A stretch of DNA of 64,000 nucleotides from Kribbella jejuensis (GTDB lineage: Bacteria > Actinomycetota > Actinomycetes > Propionibacteriales > Kribbellaceae): positions 620,001 to 684,000 of the forward strand of contig NZ_VFMM01000004.1 of assembly GCF_006715085.1 (NCBI RefSeq), in the 5' to 3' direction. Of this stretch, positions 58,479 to 64,000 are shown piece after piece (the first letter of the stretch is position 1; every line of letters starts with the position of its first letter). The notes under the pieces are model-generated. The model ran no database searches. It was given only the letters and a program-made list of their open reading frames with translations, and was not told where the DNA came from. Both the position numbers and the translations under genes were made by a program.

Positions 58479-59119
58479 CGGTGCGCACCATCCCTCGGTA
58501 CGACGGGGCCGCCGCTCTGTCGCGCGCCGTCGCAGTGCTGCAGCGGGCGCGGCGGTCGATCCTCGGTATCGCCGGGTCGCCCGGTGCCGGCAAGTCGACG
58601 TACGCCGAACAACTGGTCCGCGACCTGACGGCGATGGGTTATCCGGCGGCGCTGGTGCCGATGGACGGGTTCCACCTCGCGCAGACCGCGCTGGCGGAGC
58701 TCGGGCTGGTGCCGGTCAAGGGCGCGCCGGAGACCTTCGACGTCGACGGGTACGCCGCTTTGCTGCGGCGGCTGCGGAATCCGTCCGGGCGGACGATCTG
58801 GGCGCCGCGGTTCGACCGGGACCTGGAGGAACCGATCGCGGCCGGCTTGGCGGTACCCGACGAGACCCGGCTGGTGGTGACCGAGGGCAACTACCTGTTG
58901 CTCGATCAGGGGCCCTGGGCAACGATCCGTACGCTGCTCGACGAGTGCTGGTTTCTCGAGCTGGATCCGGCCGTACGACGGCAGCGGCTGACCGCCCGGC
59001 ATGTTCGGCACGGCCGTACCGAGGACGAGGCGCGGGCGCGGACCGAGGGCAGCGACGAGGCGAACGCACGCCTCATCGACGCCACCCGGGCCCACGCCGA
59101 CGCACTGGTGTCGGCCTGA
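58475..59119 (+). CDS. P-loop nucleoside/sugar kinase, FrcK-like
   Basis: 214 residues from GTG 58475, overlapping the LacI stop (GTGA). The P-loop is GIAGSPGAGKSTYAEQL. PMDGFHLAQTALAELG, DGYAALLRRLRN and VVTEGNYLLLDQGPW are typical of the uridine-kinase/phosphoribulokinase/PanK-like group. The kinase beside rhizobial fructose transport genes (FrcK) is of this type. With the CUT2 transporter it would phosphorylate the incoming sugar or nucleoside; the substrate is inference. Confidence 0.85.
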   Translation: MTVRTIPRYDGAAALSRAVAVLQRARRSILGIAGSPGAGKSTYAEQLVRDLTAMGYPAALVPMDGFHLAQTALAELGLVPVKGAPETFDVDGYAALLRRLRNPSGRTIWAPRFDRDLEEPIAAGLAVPDETRLVVTEGNYLLLDQGPWATIRTLLDECWFLELDPAVRRQRLTARHVRHGRTEDEARARTEGSDEANARLIDATRAHADALVSA

Positions 59120-59278
59120 CGCTCAGCCGGTGCCGGTTGGTCTACCGGTTTCCAGATGGCCGGAGAGCCGACGAGCAGCGAGACCGCTGCCCCGCCCGCC
59201 ACCGAACCGAGGAGGAAAACCTCTTGGGCGCCGCTGAACGGCCAGGTGAACAGCAATAGCGGGCGGGACGTCCGCGGA

Positions 59279-60364
59279 CTAGCTCTGGGCGCGGCGGGCG
59301 AGCGCCGCGTCGCGCAACTGCTCCAGGACCGAGACTGTCGTGTCCCAGCCCAGGCAGGCGTCGGTGATCGACTGGCCGTAGGTCAGCTCCCGGGTCGGGT
59401 CGAGGTCCTGGCGGCCCTCCTGGAGGAACGACTCCAGCATGACGCCGACGATTGCGTGGTTGCCGGCCGCGATCTGCGCACCGATCTCGGCCGCGACGAT
59501 CGGCTGCCGCTTGTGGTCCTTGCGGCTGTTGCCATGGCTCGCGTCGACGACGACCCGCTCGGGCAGGCCGCCCTTGTGGAGCAGCTCTACCGCGCCGGCG
59601 ACCGACTCCGCGTCGTAGTTCGGCCCGCTGTCCGAGCCGCGCAGTACGAGATGGCAGTCCGGGTTGCCCCGGGTGTGCAGGATGGCCGGCGCGCCGTCGT
59701 GGTCGATACCGGTGAAGACGTGCGGTACGGCGGCGGCCTTGATCGCGTCGACCGCGGTGGCGATCGAGCCGTCGGGACGGTTCTTCATCCCGATCGGCAT
59801 CGACAGGCCGGACGACAATTGCCGGTGCACCTGGCTCTCGACGGTCCGGGCACCGATCGCACCCCAGCCGACCGTGTCGGCAATGTACTGCGGGGTGATC
59901 GGGTCGAGGAACTCGCAGCCGACCGGCAGCCCGAGCTCGGTGACCTGGACGAGCAGCTGGCGCGCGATCCGCAGGCCGCGGTTAACGTCACCGGAACCGT
60001 CCAGGCCCGGGTCGTTGATCAGGCCCTTCCAGCCGAGCGTGGAACGCGGCTTCTCGAAGTACACGCGCATCACGACCAGCAGGCCGTCGGAGAGGCGTTC
60101 GGCGACCGGGGCGAGGCGTTGCGCGTACTCGAGGGCGGCGTCGGCGTCGTGCACCGAACACGGGCCGACGACAACCATCAACCGGTCGTCGGCGCCGTTC
60201 AGTACGTCGGCCACCGCCTGCCGGCCGGTCGCGACGGTCCGGGCGAGCTCGTCGCTGAGCGGGTACTCGTCGTGCAGCGCGAGCGGGGTGACCAACGGGA
60301 CGGTCTTCTCGATGCGCCGGTCGACGACGCGACTCTGTTCGCTCGATTTCGGGAGGGTGTTCAT
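59279..60364 (-). CDS. aroG: 3-deoxy-7-phosphoheptulonate (DAHP) synthase, class I AroF/G/H type
   Basis: 361 residues; joins phosphoenolpyruvate and erythrose 4-phosphate, the first step of the shikimate pathway. It has VVVGPCSVHDADAALEYAQR, MRVYFEKPRSTLGWKGLIND, GCEFLDPITPQYIAD, GIDHDGAPAILHTRGN and VVDASHGNSRKDH, the metal- and phosphate-binding blocks of E. coli AroF/G/H. Many actinobacteria use only the plant-like class II enzyme. This class I copy is preceded by an aromatic-residue leader peptide and attenuator, so transcription should fall when aromatic amino acids are plentiful. aroG is used as a generic symbol; the paralogue type (F, G or H) is not decided. Confidence 0.93.
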   Translation of the reverse strand: MNTLPKSSEQSRVVDRRIEKTVPLVTPLALHDEYPLSDELARTVATGRQAVADVLNGADDRLMVVVGPCSVHDADAALEYAQRLAPVAERLSDGLLVVMRVYFEKPRSTLGWKGLINDPGLDGSGDVNRGLRIARQLLVQVTELGLPVGCEFLDPITPQYIADTVGWGAIGARTVESQVHRQLSSGLSMPIGMKNRPDGSIATAVDAIKAAAVPHVFTGIDHDGAPAILHTRGNPDCHLVLRGSDSGPNYDAESVAGAVELLHKGGLPERVVVDASHGNSRKDHKRQPIVAAEIGAQIAAGNHAIVGVMLESFLQEGRQDLDPTRELTYGQSITDACLGWDTTVSVLEQLRDAALARRAQS

Positions 60365-60430
60365 TGCTGGGGGACCTTTCCGCCGGTCCGCTCGCGATGC
60401 AGCGCAGTCAGCCGGCTGTGGATACGAGAA

Positions 60431-60455
60431 AAGGCAAGGACGGTGTCCTTGCCTT
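60431..60455 (-). terminator. Attenuator terminator hairpin in the DAHP synthase leader
   Basis: On the minus strand, aaggcaaggac, loop acc and gtccttgcctt form a perfect 11-bp stem followed by TTCTC. It lies 41 nt after the leader-peptide stop and 66 nt before the DAHP synthase start. Confidence 0.8.
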
Positions 60456-60527
60456 CGTGCCGGCTCTGGTGTCTGTCTAGGTCAACAGGTGGGCGTCAGC
60501 GATCGGCTAAGTCGCCCGGCACCAAGG
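60452..60527 (-). promoter_or_regulatory. Antiterminator pairing arms of the DAHP synthase leader
   Basis: On the minus strand CCTTGGTGCCGG (60527-60516), inside the leader peptide gene, can pair with CCGGCACGAAGG (60463-60452) at 11 of 12 positions. The second arm includes the first four bases of the terminator stem, so the two structures exclude each other. A ribosome stalled on the aromatic codons would leave the first arm free to pair and let transcription continue. Confidence 0.7.
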
Positions 60528-60576
60528 CCGGCCACTCAAAAAATCGCCAATAGCAACGCTTCACGGGAAAGACCAT
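60496..60576 (-). CDS. Aromatic leader peptide of the DAHP synthase gene
   Basis: A 26-residue frame from ATG 60576 to TGA 60496-60498; an ATG at 60585 would add three residues. It contains the dense aromatic run CYWRFFEW after MVFPVKR, so six of its first 15 residues are Phe, Tyr or Trp. Such peptides act as sensors of charged tRNAs. Antiterminator and terminator structures follow at once. The feature is too short for gene finders and overlaps nothing else on its strand. Confidence 0.75.
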   Translation of the reverse strand: MVFPVKRCYWRFFEWPALVPGDLADR

Positions 60577-60689
60577 AGCACCCATCACCCAGAACCGCGG
60601 ACCAGTAACCATCGGTGTCCGGGGTCGTTGAGTGCAACACAGCGTTGACTGCTGCAAGACGGATCGAGACATCGGGGAGTTGCTGACAG

Positions 60690-61031
60690 GTGGTGAGGCC
60701 GCGGACCTTCGAGTTGGTTCGGTACCGGGATCCCAGTGGTGTTTCGGGGACAGGCGTGGTGGCGGAAGGGTGTGAGTTCACCGACGGTTCGGTGGCCCTG
60801 CGCTGGCGCGGTGACAATCCGGCGACGGCCGTCTGGCCGAACGTCGAGTCCATCCTGGCCGTCCACGGACACCAGGGGGCGACCGAGATCCGCTGGATCG
60901 ACGCACCGAGGGCTCCGGGCAACCTGTTCGAGGAACTGCACCAGATCCGGTCCGCGAGCACCGTCGACGATCCGCTCACGCCGCCGCCCAGCCACCCGCG
61001 TGGATGGGCAGGGGCACGACATCTGAGGTAG
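60690..61031 (+). CDS. Small protein of unknown family, paralogue of 51968 gene
   Basis: 113 residues from GTG 60690; the next GTG, 60693, fits the paralogue start as well. GGGGAG (60674-60679) is the ribosome binding site. It reads FELVRYRDPSGVSGTGVVAE, FTDGSVALRWRG, ATAVWPNVESILAVHGHQGA and RWID, clearly the same family as the 51968 product. After residue 70 it diverges into a helical segment and a Pro-rich end. Function unknown. TTGACT at 60645-60650 may be its -35, divergent from the DAHP synthase leader. Confidence 0.75.
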   Translation: MVRPRTFELVRYRDPSGVSGTGVVAEGCEFTDGSVALRWRGDNPATAVWPNVESILAVHGHQGATEIRWIDAPRAPGNLFEELHQIRSASTVDDPLTPPPSHPRGWAGARHLR

Positions 61032-61035
61032 AACC

Positions 61036-61087
61036 TGCCCGTGATCCAGATCCATGTCGAGCAAGGCCGATGCCCGTGATCCAGATC
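61036..61087 (+). repeat. 17-bp direct repeat at the histidine phosphatase start
   Basis: tgcccgtgatccagatc occurs at 61036-61052 and 61071-61087, offset 35 bp. The second copy holds the start of the phosphatase gene, so the first is a duplicated start region that reads V-I-Q-I but then leaves the frame. Confidence 0.7.
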
Positions 61088-61612
61088 TACCTGATCCGGC
61101 ACGGCGAGCCGGACTACGAGCCGATCGACTCCCGCGGTCTGCCGGGTCCGGCGGCCGACTCCGCCCCACTCACCGCCGTCGGCATGAAGCAGGCCGAGGA
61201 ACTCGCGGACCTGCTCGGCGGGATCCGCGCGACGTACCTGGTCAGCTCGCCGTTCACCCGCGCCCTGCACAGCGCCGCGATCATCGGCCACCGGCTCGCG
61301 CTCGGTGTCAAGGTCGACCACGACCTGCGCGACTGGTCGCCGGACCACAACGGCCTGTGGCGCGGGGTCGCCGACGTCCGGGCCGCACAGGCCGAGTTCG
61401 ACGCGTACGACGGTGAGTGGCCGGACGGCATCCAACGGCCGTGGGAACCCCTGTCCCGGGTCCGTGAGCGCGCCCTCGCCGCGCTCGCCCGGCACACCGC
61501 GAGCACCGACGGACCGGTCCTCGCGATCACCCATGCGACCGTCATCAGGGCCTTGACCGGCGAGCGGAACACCGCCCACGGCGCCCACGAGTACTACCGC
61601 TACGAGCCCTGA
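61070..61612 (+). CDS. Histidine phosphatase (phosphoglycerate-mutase-like)
   Basis: 180 residues from ATG 61070; GTG 61076 is also in frame. The phosphohistidine motif is YLIRHGEPDYE, with Arg-His-Gly at the active site. The second basic site is VSSPFTRALHSAAII and the second His is in VLAITHATVIRALTGE. Such enzymes act on sugar phosphates, nucleotides or phosphoproteins; the substrate cannot be named. It may be co-transcribed with the 60690 gene, 38 bp upstream. Confidence 0.9.
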   Translation: MPVIQIYLIRHGEPDYEPIDSRGLPGPAADSAPLTAVGMKQAEELADLLGGIRATYLVSSPFTRALHSAAIIGHRLALGVKVDHDLRDWSPDHNGLWRGVADVRAAQAEFDAYDGEWPDGIQRPWEPLSRVRERALAALARHTASTDGPVLAITHATVIRALTGERNTAHGAHEYYRYEP

Positions 61613-61651
61613 TCGGGGCCTTGAGCAAGGGCTTCAAACGCCGCCTGGGCA

Positions 61652-61665
61652 TCTGCACGTGCAGA
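61652..61665. terminator. Palindrome after the phosphatase gene, possible terminator
   Basis: tctgcacgtgcaga is a perfect 14-bp palindrome 39 bp after the stop, followed by acgcTTTTgc. It could fold as a weak terminator or be a regulator site; the central bases leave little room for a loop. Confidence 0.35.
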
Positions 61666-61681
61666 CGCTTTTGCACCATAA

Positions 61682-61697
61682 AGTGATCTATGTCACA
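61682..61697. promoter_or_regulatory. CRP/GlxR-like binding site upstream of whiB gene
   Basis: agtgatctatgtcaca matches the actinobacterial CRP/GlxR consensus TGTGANNTANNTCACA at all but the first fixed position. It lies 176 bp before the whiB start. Mycobacterial whiB1 is known to be under CRP control. Confidence 0.6.
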
Positions 61698-61873
61698 CGC
61701 ATTGATGACGTGAACACGCTTTCCGCCTGAAAACCGCCGATCACGGGCCGCAACGGTCGTCTGCGATAACGAATGGCCCGAACTTCGAGACAACAAGGGT
61801 TGAACTACGTAAGAGATGAGCATAGTTTTCACCGAGCGCCCGTCCGCGCTTACGGTGAGTCAAGGAGGTTGCC

Positions 61874-62167
61874 ATGTCGAGAGGGATGCCTCGCCTGCCC
61901 CGCCCGCTCATGGATCTGTGGGACTGGCAGTCGCAAGCCGCATGCCGGGACGTCAACCCGGAGCTCTTCTTCTCACCCGAATCGGAGCGTGGCGTTCGGA
62001 AACGCGCTCGCGAGATGGTGGCCAAGTCGCTGTGCGGCACCTGCCCGGTCCAGCCCGAATGCCGGCAGCACGCGCTGTCGGTCGGTGAGCCGTACGGGGT
62101 CTGGGGCGGCACCACGGAGTCCGAGCGCGACAACCCGGTGCTGCCCGAGCACCGCAAGTCCGCCTAG
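61874..62167 (+). CDS. WhiB-family iron-sulfur regulator (WhiB3/WhiD-like)
   Basis: 97 residues. Four cluster-binding cysteines are Cys24, Cys54, Cys57 and Cys63 (AACRDVNPELFF and KSLCGTCPVQPEC). The beta-turn GVWGG (76-80) and the basic C-terminus are for sigma and DNA contact. LWDWQSQAACR and SPESERG place it nearer WhiB3/WhiD than WhiB1. AAGGAGGT ends 6 nt before ATG 61874, an excellent ribosome binding site. WhiB proteins sense oxygen or NO and alter transcription with SigA. Confidence 0.92.
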   Translation: MSRGMPRLPRPLMDLWDWQSQAACRDVNPELFFSPESERGVRKRAREMVAKSLCGTCPVQPECRQHALSVGEPYGVWGGTTESERDNPVLPEHRKSA

Positions 62168-62183
62168 CTGCTCGCCGTCGACG

Positions 62184-62207
62184 TAAGGCCTGAGAAATCA
62201 GGCCTTA
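62184..62207. terminator. Hairpin between convergent whiB and PLDc_N genes
   Basis: taaggcctga, tetraloop gaaa and tcaggcctta form a perfect 10-bp stem with a stable GNRA loop. It lies 17 bp after the whiB stop and contains the stop codon of the opposite gene. No long T run follows, so it is a weak or bidirectional terminator. Confidence 0.65.
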
Positions 62208-62596
62208 TCGTCCGCTGCGCCTGCGTCGGTCTCGCCGTCCTCCGGCTCGTCCGGGTCCTTGGCCTTGGGCTTGTCCTTGGGTTCGGGCGGCTTGATCGTC
62301 GTCCGCGGGTCCCGGTAGCGGTCCAGCGACTTGAGGAAGTCGGGATCGTCGTCGGGCGCCGTCGGCCGCGCGGTCGAGGGCGCCGCGGGTCGCCGTACCA
62401 CGGCTGCCTGCGGGTTGCCCTGGGCACGGGACATCAGCAGCCAGACGATCGGCCCGGCGAACGGGACGAACACGATCAGGACGATCCACAGCAGCTTCGG
62501 CAGATGCGGTACGTCCTCGTCGGGTGTCTGGATGCACGAGAACAGCGCGTACACAGTCAGGACCAGGCTGATCAGGAACGGCAGGAATCGGACCAC
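62198..62596 (-). CDS. Small membrane protein with PLDc_N domain
   Basis: 132 residues. Two membrane helices (about 5-25 and 33-55) in the form LISLVLTVYALFSCI and LPKLLWIVLIVFVPFAGPIVW match the PLDc_N (phospholipase D-nuclease N-terminal) domain, which often occurs alone. An acidic, Lys/Pro-rich cytoplasmic tail of about 75 residues follows. The function of stand-alone copies is unknown. It is convergent with whiB across a hairpin. Confidence 0.85.
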   Translation of the reverse strand: MVRFLPFLISLVLTVYALFSCIQTPDEDVPHLPKLLWIVLIVFVPFAGPIVWLLMSRAQGNPQAAVVRRPAAPSTARPTAPDDDPDFLKSLDRYRDPRTTIKPPEPKDKPKAKDPDEPEDGETDAGAADDKA

Positions 62597-62622
62597 GTTC
62601 CAACAGTACGGCGCTGCCTGCC

Positions 62623-63513
62623 TCAGTGTGCGGAGGAGGTGAGTCCCCGCGCGCGGAGCACGCTGTTCTCGAGCGGGCGGAAGACGAGCAGCTCGATGCC
62701 GACGCCGACCACGAAGATCAGCACGATGCCGGCGAACACCATCGAGATGTCCGACAGCGACATGCCGTTGTGCAGGAACTGCCCGAGGCCTTCACCGAGT
62801 TCCGGTGAGGTCGCGATCAGCTCGGCCGCCATCAGCGACCGCCACGAGAACGCCCAGCCCTGCTTGAGTCCGCCGAGGAAACCGGGCAACGCGGCCGGCA
62901 GCAGGATGTACCGGATCCCGCCCCAGCGGCCGGCACCGAGGGCCTTGCCGACCCGCGGCAGGATCGGTGGCACCTGGTCGAGCCCGGACACCAGCCCGTT
63001 CGCGATCGACGGCACCGCGCCGAGCAGCACCACCCAGTAGATCGCGCGGTCGTTGATCCCGAACCACAGGATCGCGGCCGGTACCCACGCCACCGAGGGC
63101 AGGCTCTGCAGTCCGGAGACGATCGGCCCGATACCCCGTCGTACCACCGGCAGATTCGCGATCGCGAGCCCGAGCGGGACAGCGATCAGCAGCGAGAACG
63201 CGAACCCGATCACGGCCCGGTGCACCGACACCCAGAACAGCCCGAGGATGTCGCCACTGGCCACGAGTTGCCAGATCTGGCTCCACACCGCCGCGGGCGC
63301 GGGCAGCTTGTACTCGGGCCAGAACGCGGCCGCCCACAAGGCTTGCCAGATCGCGACGAACAGGACGACTGCGCCGATCGGCGGGAGCACCCGCGCCGCG
63401 ATCCGCCGGAGCCGTGAACCCTCGACCGCCTGGACCGGGGTGTCGAGGGCATCGAGTCCGGCCTCGACCGCGTCTACTTCGTGCTCGTTCCGATGGACGT
63501 CAAGCTGCGGCAT
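62623..63513 (-). CDS. ABC importer permease, SsuC/TauC/NrtB type
   Basis: 296 residues with six membrane helices after a polar N-terminus of about 35 residues. IANLPVVRRGIGPIVSGLQS and LPSVAWVPAAILWFGINDRA are diagnostic of the nitrate/sulfonate/taurine permease group. VGKALGAGRWGGIRYILLPA is the EAA loop. The start overlaps the end of the ATPase gene by 14 bp. The substrate is probably a sulfonate, sulfate ester or related compound; no binding protein is inside the window. Confidence 0.9.
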   Translation of the reverse strand: MPQLDVHRNEHEVDAVEAGLDALDTPVQAVEGSRLRRIAARVLPPIGAVVLFVAIWQALWAAAFWPEYKLPAPAAVWSQIWQLVASGDILGLFWVSVHRAVIGFAFSLLIAVPLGLAIANLPVVRRGIGPIVSGLQSLPSVAWVPAAILWFGINDRAIYWVVLLGAVPSIANGLVSGLDQVPPILPRVGKALGAGRWGGIRYILLPAALPGFLGGLKQGWAFSWRSLMAAELIATSPELGEGLGQFLHNGMSLSDISMVFAGIVLIFVVGVGIELLVFRPLENSVLRARGLTSSAH

Positions 63514-64000
63514 GGCTGCTGATCACCTTTCGCAGCGCGGTGTTGATCTCCGCCACCGCATCTCCGGACTCCTCGACGTCCCACTCGCGCACGACGCGAC
63601 CGGGCCGGGACGACAGCAGTACGACGCGTTGCCCGAGCCGGACGGCCTCGCGGACGTCGTGCGTGACGAACAGGATCGCCGTACCGGTCGCCCGCCAGAT
63701 CCGCAGCAGCTCGCCCTGCAGGACGTCTCGCGTGATCGCATCGAGCGCCGAGAACGGCTCGTCCATCAACAACAACGACGGCTTCCCCGCGTCGGCACTG
63801 TCCGTGCTGTCGGCCGTCGACGCCAGCGCCCGGGCAAGAGCAACTCGTTGCCTCATGCCACCGGACAGCTCGTGCGGCCGCTTGTCCCCAAGCCCTTTGA
63901 GCCGTACGAGTTCGAGCAGCTCGGCCGCCTTCGCGCGGCGCTGCGCCTTCGGTACGCCGGCCATCCGCAGCGGAAGCTCGACGTTGCCGGCCGCCGTCAG
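63500..64000 (-). CDS. ABC importer ATPase, SsuB/TauB type, 5' end outside window
   Basis: The frame is open to base 64000. The visible part starts at LTAAGNVELPLRMAGVPKAQ, just after the Q-loop, so Walker A lies beyond the window. The signature is LSGGMRQRVALARAL, Walker B is LLLMDEPFSALD and the H-loop is FVTHDVREAVRLGQRV. An unusual Ser/Thr/Asp-rich insert (STADSTDSADAGKP) sits between signature and Walker B. It pairs with the permease at 62623. Confidence 0.9.
   Translation of the reverse strand: MTAAGNVELPLRMAGVPKAQRRAKAAELLELVRLKGLGDKRPHELSGGMRQRVALARALASTADSTDSADAGKPSLLLMDEPFSALDAITRDVLQGELLRIWRATGTAILFVTHDVREAVRLGQRVVLLSSRPGRVVREWDVEESGDAVAEINTALRKVISSHAAA

Noticed and set aside
58906..59256. 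Minus-strand frame with a hydrophobic segment, starting at 59256
   Set aside because: The first 40 residues could be a small membrane protein, but the frame soon runs antisense into the kinase gene and has no ribosome binding site. The interval 59120-59278 otherwise holds nothing I can support.
1..64000. tRNA, rRNA or CRISPR features
   Set aside because: No cloverleaf with a GTTCGA-type T-arm, no rRNA segment and no regularly spaced repeat-spacer array was found by reading both strands; the tandem repeats present have no unique spacers.

Overview
The window is high-GC actinobacterial chromosome. GTG starts are common, WhiB and GlnR-type regulation is present, and several genes appear to be leaderless, with the start codon 6-7 nt after a TANNNT -10 box. 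The gene mix fits a soil or plant-associated member of the Propionibacteriales (Kribbella-like). That placement is an inference from gene content, not a computed one. No tRNA, rRNA or CRISPR array was seen.

The backbone of the first 25 kb is an order known from mycobacteria (Rv2216-lipB-lipA-Rv2219-Rv2219A-glnA1). Here it is TIGR01777 epimerase (2-853), lipB (11173), lipA (20187), DUF4191 protein (21141), RDD protein (23225-23686) and glnA (23876), but spread out by accessory DNA. Between the epimerase and lipB lie an IS481-like transposon with a passenger membrane gene and 15-bp target duplications (855-3360), an SOS-box-controlled DUF222-HNH gene, a very large repeat-rich pseudokinase, an IS110-type element and a G-rich minisatellite. 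Between lipB and lipA lie a sulfatase, a repeat-tailed membrane protein, a LysR regulator and an ABC exporter with its two-component system. glnA carries a four-element GlnR box upstream and a strong terminator downstream.

From 25 to 39 kb there are mostly single or paired genes: a secreted Asp-box propeller protein, an aldo/keto reductase with a divergent TetR, a secreted GH76 mannanase with a LacI-type operator, an LLM monooxygenase, an endolysin-like amidase, a truncated PadR/HAAS pair, an O-methyltransferase/ABC operon, an adenosine-kinase homologue, a SnoaL protein with a divergent TetR, and a GntR regulator.

From 39 to 48 kb there is a tightly coupled seven-gene operon: cytoplasmic GH127 beta-L-arabinofuranosidase, an oligopeptide-type ABC importer (binding protein, two permeases, two ATPases) and a prolyl-aminopeptidase-like hydrolase. 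A 13-bp-arm inverted repeat sits over its start. My reading is a pathway that imports and dismantles arabinosylated hydroxyproline-rich plant glycopeptides (extensin-like). This is the best candidate here for an undescribed system.

From 47.7 to 64 kb come a Hen1-Pnkp RNA-repair pair, two paralogues of an unrecognised small family (51968 and 60690), folE, a SufR-like regulator, a YbaK-type deacylase, an FrcBCA/FrcK-like sugar import cassette with a LacI regulator, a DAHP synthase gene behind an aromatic-residue leader peptide and attenuator, a histidine phosphatase, a WhiB gene with an upstream CRP-like site, and an Ssu/Tau-type ABC transporter cut by the window end.
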